Source: Pseudo-nitzschia pungens (Eukaryota > Bacillariophyta > Bacillariophyceae > Bacillariales > Bacillariaceae). Taken from it: a stretch of DNA of 64,000 bases. This document shows positions 32,288 to 44,742 of the stretch, piece after piece. The notes beneath the pieces were generated by a model. That model made no database searches. It was not told the DNA's origin and saw only the letters and a program-made list of their open reading frames with translations. The stretch lies in the NCBI GenBank assembly GCA_037355855.1, contig CM074763.1:5270001-5334000 (forward strand). Reading direction: 5' to 3'. The first letter of the stretch is position 1, and each line of letters starts with the position of its first letter. The translations under genes and the position numbers were made by a program.

Positions 32288-32385
32288 ATGTTTCACAAGG
32301 AGGGCTCCTGCGTGGTCGTTGTTTCGACCGGAAACAGCCAGGGCAGCGGAAACAAGGCCAACGGCAACAGCAAGGGCAAAGCCGG

Positions 32386-32418
<33 letters not shown>

Positions 32419-35065
32419 AAACAGCAAGGGCAAAGCCGGCAAGGGAGGAAAGGCGCAGCAACCCAACACGGAAGAATCTTCCGTTTCCAGGGCGGTCGAT
32501 GTTCCACTGCGGAAATCCGATCGCCGAAGGCTGCGGGAACGAGCGACGGCTTATTTCCTGGGGGAAATGAATGATGCATCTGATACCAATAGCAATAGCA
32601 ACAGCAACAGCGACGAGTCCGTATCCGAAAACGAAAACGAATCTTTTCCCAAGCACAATCCTCTCGAGAGCCTTCTGGACGCCATCTTTTCCAAGGGCGG
32701 AACCATTTCGTCCCGCAGCCTTCCGGCACCCAAATCCACGACGACGATCCCACGAGCCGGCACCACAAAGGGCAACCACGAGAGTCTCATTCTCTACGTC
32801 AAATCGCCCAACAATGACCATTACAACGACAGCAACAGCAGCAGCAACAACAACAACAATAACGACAACGACGAAACGTGGTCTTGGCCCTATCGCCACA
32901 AGGCCCAGTTTGTGTGGATGGCCCTAGAGGACAAAAAGTCGGGAAGGGTCCTGCTGGAAAGCCCCACTCTCGCGTTGCTGGCGGTTCTGTGGCACTCGAC
33001 CGATTTTTTTCGGGCCCATCCCCTGCTGCTGGATCATCTCCGTGCCACCCGCATCGTGGAGGTTCCCTGTCCCGTTTCCCGGTACCTGTGTCGGGGGGCC
33101 GATCTGATGCGGGCGGGGATCCTATCGGCACCGAGCCGTCGCGGTGGTGATTCCTCGGGAGACACCAAAGCCGATGGGCACCAAAACGGCAAGGGCAAAC
33201 CAAAAGGCGGGAACAAGGGCAAGGACAAGGTCAAGGGCAGTGCAAAAAAGGACGACCCGATGAAAGCTAGCCAAAACATGGTCCTGATCTGCGTCCGGGG
33301 GAATCCCCAGCCCTTTGCCGTGGGCCGATCGATTCTCTGCGGCAACGACGACGATGGCAACGCGTACGGCCCCGGAACCAGGGGCATCGGGGTCGAGGTG
33401 TGGAGTTGCTACGGCGACGATCTGTGGAGAACGACGACCGCGGCCACCAGCAGCCTGCGGGCGTCCCATTCGTCTTCCGCCGCGAATGCCGGTGCGTGTG
33501 GCAGCCCCGCACTCGAGGACGGATCCTACGGGAATGCCGGGTTTGGCCGCACCCCCGGGGGCGACCTCGGCGTGTGGCCACTGGCGGGATGGGACGAGGG
33601 GGGCGACGAGGACGAGGACGAGAACGAGGACGACACTGTGGACGAGAACCAATCCGCAAGCGGTCCCGAACAGAGGGAGGAAGCGTCCGCAGCGGTATCT
33701 CCCTCTGTCGGCGATTCCGAGGGAGCAGCCGCGAATTCCGGCGTGAACGAGGACGGGATCGAAACAGAAAAAAATCCCGGCTCGGAGGTTGAAGCCGGGT
33801 CCAATGGCAAAACCCAAGGCTCCGGATCCGACCCAAGCCCCGAACCACGAGACGACACGCCCGAGGAAGCAAACGAACAAGAAGAGGCCGCTCCTGTTCC
33901 TGTTCCGCCTCCCCCCACCCCCGACGAGCTCCTGCACCTGGCCGTCTGCCGGGCACTGGTGAACCTCGGAAAGAACGATCTTCCGATGTCAGTCGGAATG
34001 TTTTACACCAAGCACGTTGTCCCCCAGCAATCCGAGGGCGTCGATTCGATGGCCGACCTGGTGAAGCGGTCTTCCTACAAAAAGTTTGGAAACTACCTCA
34101 AGCGGTGGCAGATTCGAGACGATGCGGACAACGACGAAAGCGAGGATGGATTGGTGCGCACGGGACCCGATCCCTCCAACCGCAACAACAAGGATCCCAA
34201 CGCGCTCCTGCTGTTCTTTGACAAACGTCACCCCGACCTGCGTGGAATCAAGAAAACCAAAAAGGGGGATTCCAGCAATGCCAACGACAAACCGGCCAAG
34301 TTAGTGATAGTCACCCTCCACGTGGTCCCCCAGAACTGGGCGAAACTCCTGCGGCTCGATCCGGATGCCGTCAAGGCGGCCAACGCGAGCTCGGAAGCGA
34401 GAAAGGGGACCGGGATGCTGACGATGCCAGAGGTTCGAAAACTGCTGGACGACTATTTGCGGCGCGAATCCCTGCCAACGGTCGGGAAGAAGGTCCTCCT
34501 CGACGGACCGCTCACCGACGCACTGTGCGGAAAATCGGGCAGCAGCGACAGCAGCAGTGAGGAAGCCATGTCCAAGAAAGATCTTTACAAGCGCTTCGCC
34601 GACCACATGTCCCCGGCATTCGGCCTGGTGGCCATGCCCGGGAGCCACGTGCTCAGACTCCGCCACGGCAAGCCACCGTCCGTGCACATCGAGGTGATCC
34701 GGAGGCAATCCAAAAAGTTTGTCACCAACCTCCGCGGACTCGAGGAGTATTTCGGCTTTGGTGACGTCGGCGGCATCGAGCCGGCCGTCTTTTCCAAACT
34801 GGTTTGCAAGCGATTGGCCATCAGCGGGACCCTCGACGCCGATGCTCCCGGGAAGAAGGGCCACGTCGAGTACAGCTTTGGCGCTAACATTGCCGACGAG
34901 CTGACCGCGCTGCTCACGGGAGACGAGACCCTCTCGGACCACGGCGGCGTCAAGGGCGGAGACTGGCCGTACCCTCGCATCCCGGAGACGGTCATTGACG
35001 TGGTCCTCCGAAAGGGGGTCCCGGCAGGAAAAAAGAGGGTTCGCCGGATCAACAACAAGCGATGA
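32288..35065 (+). CDS. EIF2D: Translation initiation factor eIF2D (ligatin-like)
   Basis: 925 residues from ATG 32288. After an Asn/Lys/Gly-rich start, residues about 205-290 resemble the eIF2D N-terminal and PUA region: PTLALLAVLWHS, then CRGADLMRAGIL, and later VLICVRGNPQPFAVG. A long acidic linker follows (about 430-535). Residues about 540-780 fit the winged-helix/SWIB part. The C-terminal SUI1-type domain contains IEVIRRQSKKFVTNLRGLEEYFG (from about 801) and ends near VVLRKGVPAGKKRVRRI. eIF2D delivers initiator tRNA independently of GTP and recycles 40S subunits after termination. Human eIF2D is 584 residues; the extra length here is low-complexity insertion. It looks single-exon and cytosolic. 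Confidence 0.88.
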
Positions 35066-36866
35066 AGAAAGGAACAGAGCCATTGCACAAACATCGCATG
35101 GCGTTGCGGGACATATCATCTCGGTATAGCTCCCCACCGCCCCGCTCGGGATTGCAGGGGTTCATTCCATCCCATCAATGGAATTGAATTCAATTGAATC
35201 GCGTCGCGAACCGTACGGCACGGGCAACAGTGTTGGTGGGAAGGAGTGTGGTTGTTTCGGAACTCAACATCGTGCTCCGAGCATAGATTCAGCGGCGCCG
35301 TTCCATTCTATTCCATTACAGACTACCGGTGGGAGCAACGGATGGATCGCCCTCGTTGGATTATGATGTGTCTCGAATACATTGTCTGGGTGCCTCATTG
35401 AACAGCATGGTTGATAACGAGACTATAGAATTTGCAAGCACAGTTCCCCATTGATAGTTAGGATCATCGTCTTCCCTCATAGTGAATGAAATTGTTTTTT
35501 GTTCAATCAACTGAAGCAGAAACCGGTGATACTACAAAGTTCCTATCAGCTGTCCCCCGGTTCTACATCCTCAACTACTAATTTCTACGGAAACCGGGGG
35601 ACAGCTGATAGGAATTCCGTAGTATCGCTTGTCTCGGTTGTTGAGAACACAACGTGTGAGAGATGACACAATGCGTCGCGGTGCTTTCCACTAAGATTAC
35701 CACGTCAAAATGTGAAGGTGGAAGCCTAAATACCGTAACTACTCGTGTAATTAATAATTAATTAATTTATAAAATAATTACGGCACTGAAAATTTCGTTC
35801 TTTAGAATTTGTCTACCGTAACCTTACGATACGAGTATCAACCGTATTGTAGAATTATTGGATCGGAAAATTCTAAGAGAAGGTTCGTCAAATTTTTTCC
35901 TTCAGCTCGGAAAGAAGAAAAACAGGACCAATAGATTTTCACGGATTGTACTACGAGGTTCTCTGTTGTTGTAATTATTATCCATAATTTATGGATAACA
36001 ATAATAATACTATGGCCATCTGAAATAGTACGAAGTAAGGCTTACCTCATATTCGAACCATGGTTCTGTAGTAAGAATAACTAACGTCACGTTCAGTTTT
36101 CTTTGGATCGACAATCATTATTTTTTTAATTTCTTTTTCATTACTACGTATTATTTTAGAAACTTGTGATTTACTACGAATGGGGCTTGTATTATCAATC
36201 AATAACTTTGAAGTTCTTGCCACTTACCGGTATTGTTAATAAAAATAATAAAGATCCATCGTTCACTAAGGGACGTAAAGAATGCTATCCTGAGTCATCC
36301 CCAGCTGACCACTGTACTCGTATGGGGATATCGTATTATGATCAAAACCACAAAATTCAGTTTCACGCTGATAGCTTTGTAACCTTACTTGTACGGTAGT
36401 AACCTTACCTCGTACTCTTTTTGCACCAATAAGAGTGTTCTTTCGATTGCAACCTACGGCACGGTTCACAAATTGGATATATTGGTACGTAACGGTAGGA
36501 GTAGGGGAAAGCTGAAATACTTCATGTAAATTGTGATTTGCCCCATAGAACTCATTCGAATTCCGCACCAAGCAGATTTGCATTGTGTCAGTAACAAGCT
36601 CTCTCTTCTATCTTCAGTAAAAGGTTCTTCAATCGCGTCTTCGCATTGCTGGAACTTCCAGGTCCAAATCGAATATTCTCCAAAACGAAACACATTTGTC
36701 GCTCAAGTGAGCGATATCGAACAAAACCAACGACGACTTTTCCCGTTACTAGAATGACAAGAATTCGAAGGTGTAAGAAGGCCTCCTCTTCAACAGGAAT
36801 TATTCAAGGAGTGTAGAAAGACGATACGCGCTGCATACAAAGTTGACTTAGCGAAAGGAAACCACG
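35066..36866. other. Intergenic stretch containing a hairpin repeat
   Basis: Between eIF2D and the M11 peptidase gene, both on the plus strand. Apart from the inverted repeat at 35528-35626, it holds AT-rich DNA and members of the TAACCTTAC motif family (for example 36380-36410). No gene with support. Confidence 0.55.
35528..35626. repeat. Long near-perfect inverted repeat (hairpin)
   Basis: The arm 35540-35562 is perfectly complementary to 35592-35614 (23 bp, core CTATCAGCTGTCCCCCGG). Beyond a 4-bp interruption with three mismatches, the outer GATACTAC (35528-35535) pairs with GTAGTATC (35619-35626). The loop is about 29 nt. Weaker similarity continues outward. It could be a miniature foldback element, a small-RNA precursor or a termination structure for eIF2D, whose stop codon is about 460 bp upstream. 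Sequence alone cannot decide. Confidence 0.75.
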
Positions 36867-39800
36867 ATGTTCTTCCACAAAGCAGTCGGCATAATTATCA
36901 CCTTCCTGTACTTGCTGCTACCCACCCAGTGCAATGCAGCTGTAGATCAAGAGACAGACATCGACCGGCAAATACTCTTGGGGAAGAAAGGTCACTTGTT
37001 TCACAGATACAGCAGGGAACCTGTGAGTTAAAGATCGCGTGCCTGGTAATCACACAACTGGTGTCGTCGTGCTTGCAATCGTGAAAGCGACTAAATCCTA
37101 TCAGCCAGTGAGTACTTCCTTCCTTGTGGTTTCTGAAAGTTGTTCATTCTTCTTGCATCTTTTGGTTTTTCCACAGGAGCATGCTTCAAAGACGTCGACT
37201 TCGACCTCTTTTGTTCGTAGAGGAGGAAGGGAAACAACAAGGAATCCCGCAAGAACCTCCGTTACAACGGACGGGTATCACCGCTACCTCACTCCACAAC
37301 AAACAAGGTGCCAACTGTGGCAGGTTGAAGTACGGTACGAAGACCACGAAGAGGGACACTATGAGTGCGAGTTCACAGACCCGCAACTCATGGAGACCAT
37401 GGATACGACAACCCGCGACCACCGAATTGTCGGCACTGATATTGAAAAGTTTCTCCGATCGCAAGGGGTCGAGAGCGGAAAGACGATTCTTATTTTGTCT
37501 GCAGGTGTCGCTTTGGTCCCGGGGAAGCAGGAATTGCACGTAGAGCAGGACCAAATTATTGGGATGGAAGATAAAGAGGAAGAGTTCACCGGTGGTCGTG
37601 GTCGCCGGAGCCTCGCGAAGGCGATGGGGTCACTCCGGACACTTGTTTTTCGTGTGATTGCCAACGATGCCTCTTCTGCCAGTGCGACAGCTCTTTACGA
37701 TGACATTTTTGGGGACTTGTATTGTTTGAAATCGCAGTATGAGAATTGCTCGTACGGAAAATTGAAGATTACGGAATACGTTCCCAAGGAAGAGACGGTT
37801 CCGCCCTCGCCCGGGCTCACGGGGGGTGTCGTGGATCTCGTGATCAATCTCAACGTGGTTGGGAACAATCCGAGCTCAGTACAGACTGCGGTTAACTCAG
37901 CGGGGCAGCAACTCTTCAATGTCAACAATCTGGGCTCCATTTTCGATCTAGTCCTTTTCGTAAGTATTTCTTGTTATCATGGATCAAGTTTTCTTCATCT
38001 TCAACCCTCTTATCACGCTTCTTGCTTCTACTTTGAAATTGGTCCCTTCTTTCTTCGGCGTCGTTGGCTTGTCTCCTCAGTGTCTTCCTGCGGGGACTGG
38101 GAGCTGGTTGGCCTATGCCTACCTGAATCGATGGGATTCTTACTACAATGGGAATTGGTGTCAGTCGTTATCTGCCCAAATGCACGGTAAGTGTCAATGA
38201 GTTCTGTAAAGTATGATCGAGCATAGCGAGTAATGTTGAAGGGACGTTGAAAATAGATTCAAGAATCGCTGTGGCGTCTAAAATGAAATGATTATGCCGT
38301 TTTCAAACACAAACGGGCTTTGCTTTGGTCTCCGTATCATTAGAGGTCGGACATAACCTTGGTCTAGAGCATTCAGGTGTGAATTATGGAGACGAGACAT
38401 ATCAGGAATACGGTGACGGATCGGGAATGGTAAGTCGATTTCAACCAAATATGTCGTCTCATTGAAAACATCGCCGTCGTTCCACTTACATTTTGTTTCC
38501 GTTCCATGTCTTTCCATCGGACTCTAGATGGGTTTCAGTTGTAAGTAATGCTTGCTTTGGCCGTCTACGCATTGTCTTCTAGAATGCATGCTAATCGTAG
38601 TGTTTCCTATCGATTATTGAATTTCCTTCCAACCACAGACTCAGGAGATGATTTACCGAAAATGTGCTTTAACCCGGCAAAGAACTGGCAACTTGGATGG
38701 TACGACGACAAAGTTCTGGAAGTCGGTGGATCACAGCTTGGCAATGAACCCAAGACATATCTATTGAATGGAATCGTTGATTACAAAAACGGCAAGACCA
38801 ACCGATACGTTGTGATAAAAATCGGAAATTTTTATTTAGGATATAACAGGAGGGCAGGCTTCAACGAGCAGACTCAGGCAGCGGGAAATAGTGTAACTGT
38901 CACAAAGAAAGTAGGTGGCAAATCCAAGCGGCTCGCAGTACTCGTCGTTGGGCAAGAATATGCGATAGAAGAAGGGAATGTGCGTCTGAAGTACGTTCGC
39001 CAAGAGAATGTTGAAGACGCAGTCATCGAGTTGAGCTTGATTGATGCGAACGCTCCACTCCCCCCTCTCTGCGACGCAGAACTCGAAGTTGTCATTACTA
39101 CAGATCTTTATCCGCAAGAAACCTATTGGGGAATAGTAGATGAAAACAACGTAGTTCTCGTCATAAAAGATGAATACACGAAACCTTTTACACCCTATAT
39201 GGTAAGTGATGCATGCCCAGTGAGCTTCTCGCAGGTATCACAGAAAACAAAATCAAGCCGTTCTTCAACAACTCACAAAAAAATACGTTTCTCTGTTTCA
39301 ACTTGTTTCAGGAAACTGTAACAGAGCTTTGCATAGATAAACTTTACTATTTTGTAATTGTTGATAGGTATGGCGGTAAGTGTCATTGCGCAACGGAGTG
39401 AACTGTAGACCTTTTGCTTTCTCGGTTTTGATCCCTGACGACGTGATTTCCTGTGAATCTCAGATGGGATTTGCTGTACAAATGGAAACGGTAGCTTCAA
39501 GGGTTATTATAAAGACAAACTGCTCTTTCAGGGTGGGGCGTTTGGACATGTACAATATGTTCAATTCAAAATTCCCAAATCCATAGATCCTCCCTCTTCC
39601 GTACCATCCATTTTTCCGAGTGTGACTCCTTCAGCTTCGCCCTCATTTTCTCCGAGCGAAAAGCCCAGTGTGAGCCCTTCAGAAGAACCTTCAGCTATTC
39701 CCTTGGCAAGTCCGTCTTTAGTACCTACGGAACAAGACTCTCATTCTCCATCTTGGACGCCATCGGCAAGTCTGTCTTCAGTTCCTAGTGCACTGTCAAG

Positions 39801-42083
39801 TGAAAAACCTAGCGAATCTTCTTCTCCATCAAATATCCGCTCTGATCCGCCATCAATAAGTTTGTTGCCAAGCATATCTACTGCTCCCTCGAACGAACCA
39901 AGTAATTTGCCTTCTGCAACTCCCTCGAACGATCCAAGTAGTTTGCCTTCTACCACTCCCTCTAATGGTCCAAGTAGCTTGCCTTCTGCCACTCCCTCGA
40001 ACGAACCAAGTAGCTGGCCCTCTTCCACTCCCTCCAACGAACCAAGTAGTTGGCCCTCTTCTACTCCCTCGAACGAACCAAGCAGTTGGCCCTCTTCCAC
40101 TCCCTCCAACGAACCAAGTAGTTGGCCCTCTTCTACTCCCTCGAACGAACCAAGCAGTTGGCCCTCTTCCACTCCCTCCAACGAACCAAGCAGTTGGCCC
40201 TCTTCCACTCCCTCCAACGAACCAAGTAATTTGCCTTCTGCCACTCCCTCTAACGAACCAAGTAGCTGGCCCTCTTCCACTCCCTCTAACAAACCAAGTA
40301 GTCGGCCATCTGCCACTCCCAGTGACACGCCTAGCGACATTCCCAGTGATTTGCCCAGCACTAGTCCTTCAGAGTCGTCTTCTTTTTCACCGAGCCTTTC
40401 AAGACCTTTAGATGTACTCTCAAAGAACCCCAGTAATTCGCCCTCTGTCAGAGGAAAGGGGACAGTTCTACTCAGTGAAAAACCAAGTGAAATGCCATCA
40501 GCTCCGCCTTCACATGTACCATCGCAGAGTCCTAGTCGATCCTGTTCCCCATCTGGAATACCTTCAGATCCTCCGTCAACAAGCATCTCACCAAGTACCC
40601 TCCCTTCGTTCGACCCATCTTTAGCACCCAGCAGTTTACCGTCTCAGAAAGAAAGCGAAGGCCCGAGCAATACTCCAAGCAGAATGCCATCGACTACACC
40701 CTCTGAATGGCCATCTGAAGCACCATCAAATACACCAACCACACCTCTCTGTGAAAGTCAAATTGAAATCCTCATTATCACTGATCAGTATCCACATGAG
40801 ACGTCTTGGACAGTAGTTGACGAAAACAAGAAGCTGGTTAGTTCTGGGAATAAATACTGGCGGCCTTTCAAAACATACCGGGTAAGTAGTTCCATTTTTG
40901 TCCTCTCGCGTGAAATCCTTAGCTAAAGCTACTGTCGCAATAGTCCTCACAATGGATGCACGTGTCGTCTTCTCTACTGCTAATCTTTATTTCAGCACTC
41001 AATTTCAGGTCTTTGTGTCAATGCTGCATATACATTCTCTATTAAAGATTCATATGGCGGTGAGTCAAAGTAGCAGTTGTGGCAATATTGGTCCAACTCT
41101 GTCAAAATCTCAACAATTCTCTGTTTTCCTGGATTTTTCTGCTTTCCTTTGAAGATGGAATTTGTTGCGCATATGGAAAAGGGAGTTACGTTGGTTCGAT
41201 CGGGGGCGAAGTTTTATTCAAAGGTGGGCAGTTCAAGGACATAGATCATGTGAAATTCAAAGTCCCTCGCATCATTCCAAGCACAGCTCCCTCGTCCTTT
41301 CCTTCTGAAAGCATGAGTCCCTCATCCGTTCCTTCTGAAAGCACGCGTCCCTCGTTTTTGCCCTCGATGTCTCCGAGCACCAGCCCGTCTTCAACACCCT
41401 CGTCGGCGCCTACCATTACGGGTTATTGCAATGGAAGCTTTTTCAGATTTGGCCTAAGGACAGATATTTATGGATACGAAACGAATTGGAAAATTTACAA
41501 CAAGAAAAACATGGAGGTTCTCGTGCAGGGAATGGACAGATACCCCTCCGTAACGACGTTTGAATATCCCGATGCAAATTCATCTTACTGTCTTCCTGCT
41601 GGGGAGTGTTTTGTATTGGAGATCTTCGACAGTTACGGTGACGGAATGTGTTGCAATTTCGGAAAAGGTTATTACAGGGGAATTCTCGACGAAAAAATGA
41701 TATTCGAGGGTGGGAAATTCGGTTTTCGGGACAGGAGGGAATTTTGTGTGCGGGAGAAATGCATCCGAGGAAGTTTTAAGCTTGAGCTCACCACAGATAA
41801 GTTCGGGGTGGAAACCAAATGGGAAATTTTCAACAAGAAAACGAAAGAGATTGTCATGAAGGCAGATGGCGTATATCAAAACAGCATGGCGTATGAATTT
41901 CCTAAGTGTTTGCCTCCTGGAGAATGCTTTGTGTTCAAGATTACGGACTCTTACGGAGACGGAATTTGTTGCGGTCATGGAAATGGTGGCTTCGAAGGAT
42001 TTTTGGATGGAAAATCCATTTTTGAAGGTGGCGAGTTTGGTCGGCTAGACCAAAGAGAGTTCTGCATCCCCAACAAGAGTTGA
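36867..42083 (+). CDS. Gametolysin-like M11 zinc metallopeptidase, ten exons
   Basis: Exons 36867-37022, 37177-37959, 38081-38186, 38344-38429, 38528-38540, 38639-39201, 39312-39375, 39464-40881, 40996-41059 and 41155-42083, all GT-AG with GTAAGT or GTGAGT donors, give 1393 residues. There is a signal peptide (1-25), a prodomain, then an M11 domain. The metzincin zinc motif [12 protein letters not shown] (348-359) is split by the exon 3/4 intron. MGFSY (378-382) comes from a 13-nt exon and [13 protein letters not shown] follows. Four copies of a roughly 110-residue module follow, each with Y-x-x-E-T-x-W early and (D/G)-x-YG-DG-x-CC late. Copies 1 and 2 are separated by a PSNEPSS stalk (about 634-1017). 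Gametolysins degrade cell-wall glycoproteins; this one is predicted secreted. Confidence 0.9.
39880..40330 (+). repeat. 36-bp minisatellite encoding the [12 protein letters not shown] stalk
   Basis: About twelve tandem 36-bp units inside exon 8 of the M11 gene. Each encodes a 12-residue PSNEPSS(W/L)PS(S/A)T block. Alternate units share silent differences (TCGAACGAA against TCCAACGAA), so amplification has proceeded in two-unit steps. Repeat length leaves the frame intact whatever the copy number. Confidence 0.85.
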
Positions 42084-42374
42084 CGAATGCGGTGAAAACT
42101 GCGATTCGTACTGAACTAGATAAAAGTTGTTCAAACCGGGCAGGTCAAACAGTTTGAAGTTCTAATGTTTTTGTTTTTTAAATAATCCTGCCATGTTGCA
42201 ATAATAAAAACACGTATTCTATTTCTCATCCTAGGATGTTTCAAAGTGCATGGTATTAACTCTAGAATGGCAAGATATCGCGTTCAAGGAAAAAGGGTAT
42301 TTCTTATAAAGCAATCATTCAAAACGCGTTGCACATGTATCTATTATTTTAAATATGTTTATAGTGAAAACCAT

Positions 42375-44742
42375 TTATTCCGTGTTGGAAACCCCCGGTG
42401 CGCTGCCAACGCCCCCTGGTCTGCCAGAACAAAAATTCAAACAATTCGGCAGCAGTTTTTCGTTTCCCTCTCGGTTGGTTGCAGCCGAGGTCGTGGCCAC
42501 CATCTTTTGTCGTTTCGTGGGGGTGGCAATGTTGCTGCCATAGGTTGTAGCGCCGCTTTTCGTGCCAATCGTCCTGGAGGCGACATCGGTCTTTCGAACC
42601 CCACGCGCTTGTTCCTTGATCGATCGAGCCACCTTGTTCCGCATCTCTCTCCGATCGGTGATCTGGACAAAGGTCTTCCAGGACGCGTCCCAGTTGAGGA
42701 AACGGCCCTTCCAGACCTCTTCGATCTCCTTGACGACCTTCCACGTCAGGTCGATCTTCTCCTGTCGCGTCTCCGCCACAAAGTGCTCCTTCATGGTTTT
42801 TTCGATCAGCTGTTTGTAGGCCAGGTTGCCCAGGTGTTGTTGCGCATACGTGTTTCCCCTCCGAAAGATCACGTCGTACGATCTCGGGCATTCCACCCAC
42901 ACGACGGGATCGTCTCTCACTCCTCCTCCTCCTCCTCCTCCTTTGCTGTTGTTACTGCTGCCGAGCAGCTCTGTTGTCTCGTGAACGCTGGGATTGCATT
43001 TGTTGCCTTCGGCGTTGCTGCTGCTGCTGCTGCTGCGATTGCGACTCGTCGGCGCTGCGTCTTGTTCGTGGTGGGAAAGACTCTTTTCGACCACTCTTCT
43101 CTCGCGCTGATCCTCGATTCGTTTCCGAGATTTGATCCATTGGGTGTGGGTATTCGTTTTTACGGCACCGGAGTGTGTCAACGGAAGCAAGTCAGCGGGG
43201 ATTCCGTACTGCTGCAGCTTGTAAAGGATTTCGATCTGGGTGCCTTTTTTCGGTGAGTGCGGCAAGGCGATGTTTGCATTCGGATTTGGGTAAGCTCAAA
43301 ATGAGTAAGTGTGATCGTTTCGAGCAAACACCAAAGTATCATGATACTAATAGTAGTAGCATGCGTTTGCCTATCTAGTTTCACACGAGCTTCACCGCTG
43401 TGGTGCGCAACTTACCAAACTGGGCTTTGTATCGTTTTTTGAGTTGCTGGTCAAGGCCAAAGTAGTAGAAGGAACTGAGAATGTGATAGGTCGATGTGTT
43501 CTTGGCACAAAAATGGATGGCGACGATCCTAAGGGGAGTGCTCTCAAAGCTCTTTCGTTGGAACCAAACATCTCGCTGCGACAGGGAGGGCCGTATGAAA
43601 CGCTTCCATATGTCTTCCTTTTGGCTCGAATTGGTATTTGAATTGGCATTGGCATTGGCATTGCCCCTGGTGGTGTGGTGGTTGTGGGTTGTGTCTTCGT
43701 CGACAGCACTCGATTGCTCTCCGCTCGGCCAGGCCACAATGACGATTCCTTTTTTCTGGGTCTCGATGTCTTCCGAAACGATCCAGTCCAGGTACATCAT
43801 GATCTTGTGTCGCAGTACGGGATGAAGCTTGAAATTTGTGTGTCCCACCGCGCAGCAGATCCGCCTCCCGGCTCGATCGCGAAAGGGCAGGTAGGTGAGC
43901 CTCGACTGGAGCAGGCACTTGATCTCGTCACTTTGATTGCTGTTATTGTTGCTGTTGCTGTTGCTGTTGTTGTTGTTGTTGTTGTTCGTCTCGTTGTGAT
44001 TGCTGTTGCTGTTGCTGTTGGAAAAATCGGAGAAACGGGCAGGGCGATGCGCAATGAAATCTCCAAAGAGATGCTGCGTAAATTCAAGATAGCTGACGAA
44101 TCTCCGAACCGCTTTCTTGATGTCGAAACACTCGCACCTCAAAAACCGCAGCCGGACCGAAGTCATGTTCACGTAGCAATCTTTTTTCTTTCTCGGACGG
44201 ATCGGATTCTGTTGGTGGTGGTGCCTCCTCGCATCGTAGCCAAATTTCTTTGTGCCATATGTTATGCCGCAGTCGTCTTCCTCAAAGCCGGTACCGATAT
44301 CGATGCTCTCGTCTCTTGTTCCCGGCATCACAACGTTCCTCAGCACGTCCCCATACCCTTTGTCGTTGTCGTCTTTTTCATTGTCTTGCAACCGTTGCTT
44401 CTGCTTCTGCTTCTGCTTCTGTTTCTGTTTCTGTTTCTGTTTCTGCTGCTGTCGATGCTGGCTCTTCTGCCCCTCACGCTCTAGCTTGACACGGATCAAT
44501 TCCGCATCGAACTTTTTCAGGCTGTCGATCAGAAATTCGGGCGTCTCCTTGGTGGCCATGCAATGGACCCCGTGGATTTCTTCCTCCACCGCCGATCGAT
44601 CCCGGAGCGAGAGCTTCAGTAGCTCCTCCGAGAGGGAGGCCTCGACGGTTCGGTCGGAGGGCTTTGGGTCGGTCAGCGGAGAGTCGAGCTCGCTTTCGTC
44701 CAGACCGATGCGGTCGAGGGATCCTTTTAGATGGGATACCAT
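42375..44742 (-). CDS. CRAL-TRIO-like plus DUF6824 protein, two exons
   Basis: Exon 1 runs from ATG 44742 to 43416 and exon 2 from 43243 to the stop at 42375. The donor is G|GTAAGT. The acceptor AAAAAAG|GC is poor in pyrimidines, but the joint reads QFGTQIEILYKLQQYGIP and keeps frame, giving 731 residues. After a Gln/Lys repeat, residues about 190-440 carry RLRFLRCECFDIKKAVRRF and LPFRDRAGRRICCAVG, matching the CRAL-TRIO-like domain frequent in diatom proteins. Exon 2 holds PRSYDVIFRRGNTYAQQHLGN ... WKGRFLNWD ... ARSIKEQAR-like sequence, the DUF6824 module. Its Asp-Val-Ile-Phe-x-Arg-Gly motif is typical of the family, which is abundant in diatoms and has no known biochemical role. CRAL-TRIO domains bind small lipids. 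Confidence 0.8.

Noticed and set aside
33122..33937. Minus-strand open frame within eIF2D
   Set aside because: Shadow of the acidic linker region of eIF2D. No motif.
39741..40586. 281-codon minus-strand open frame with [12 protein letters not shown] repeats
   Set aside because: It is the mirror of the PSNEPSS minisatellite. Repeats with a period divisible by three keep antisense frames open.
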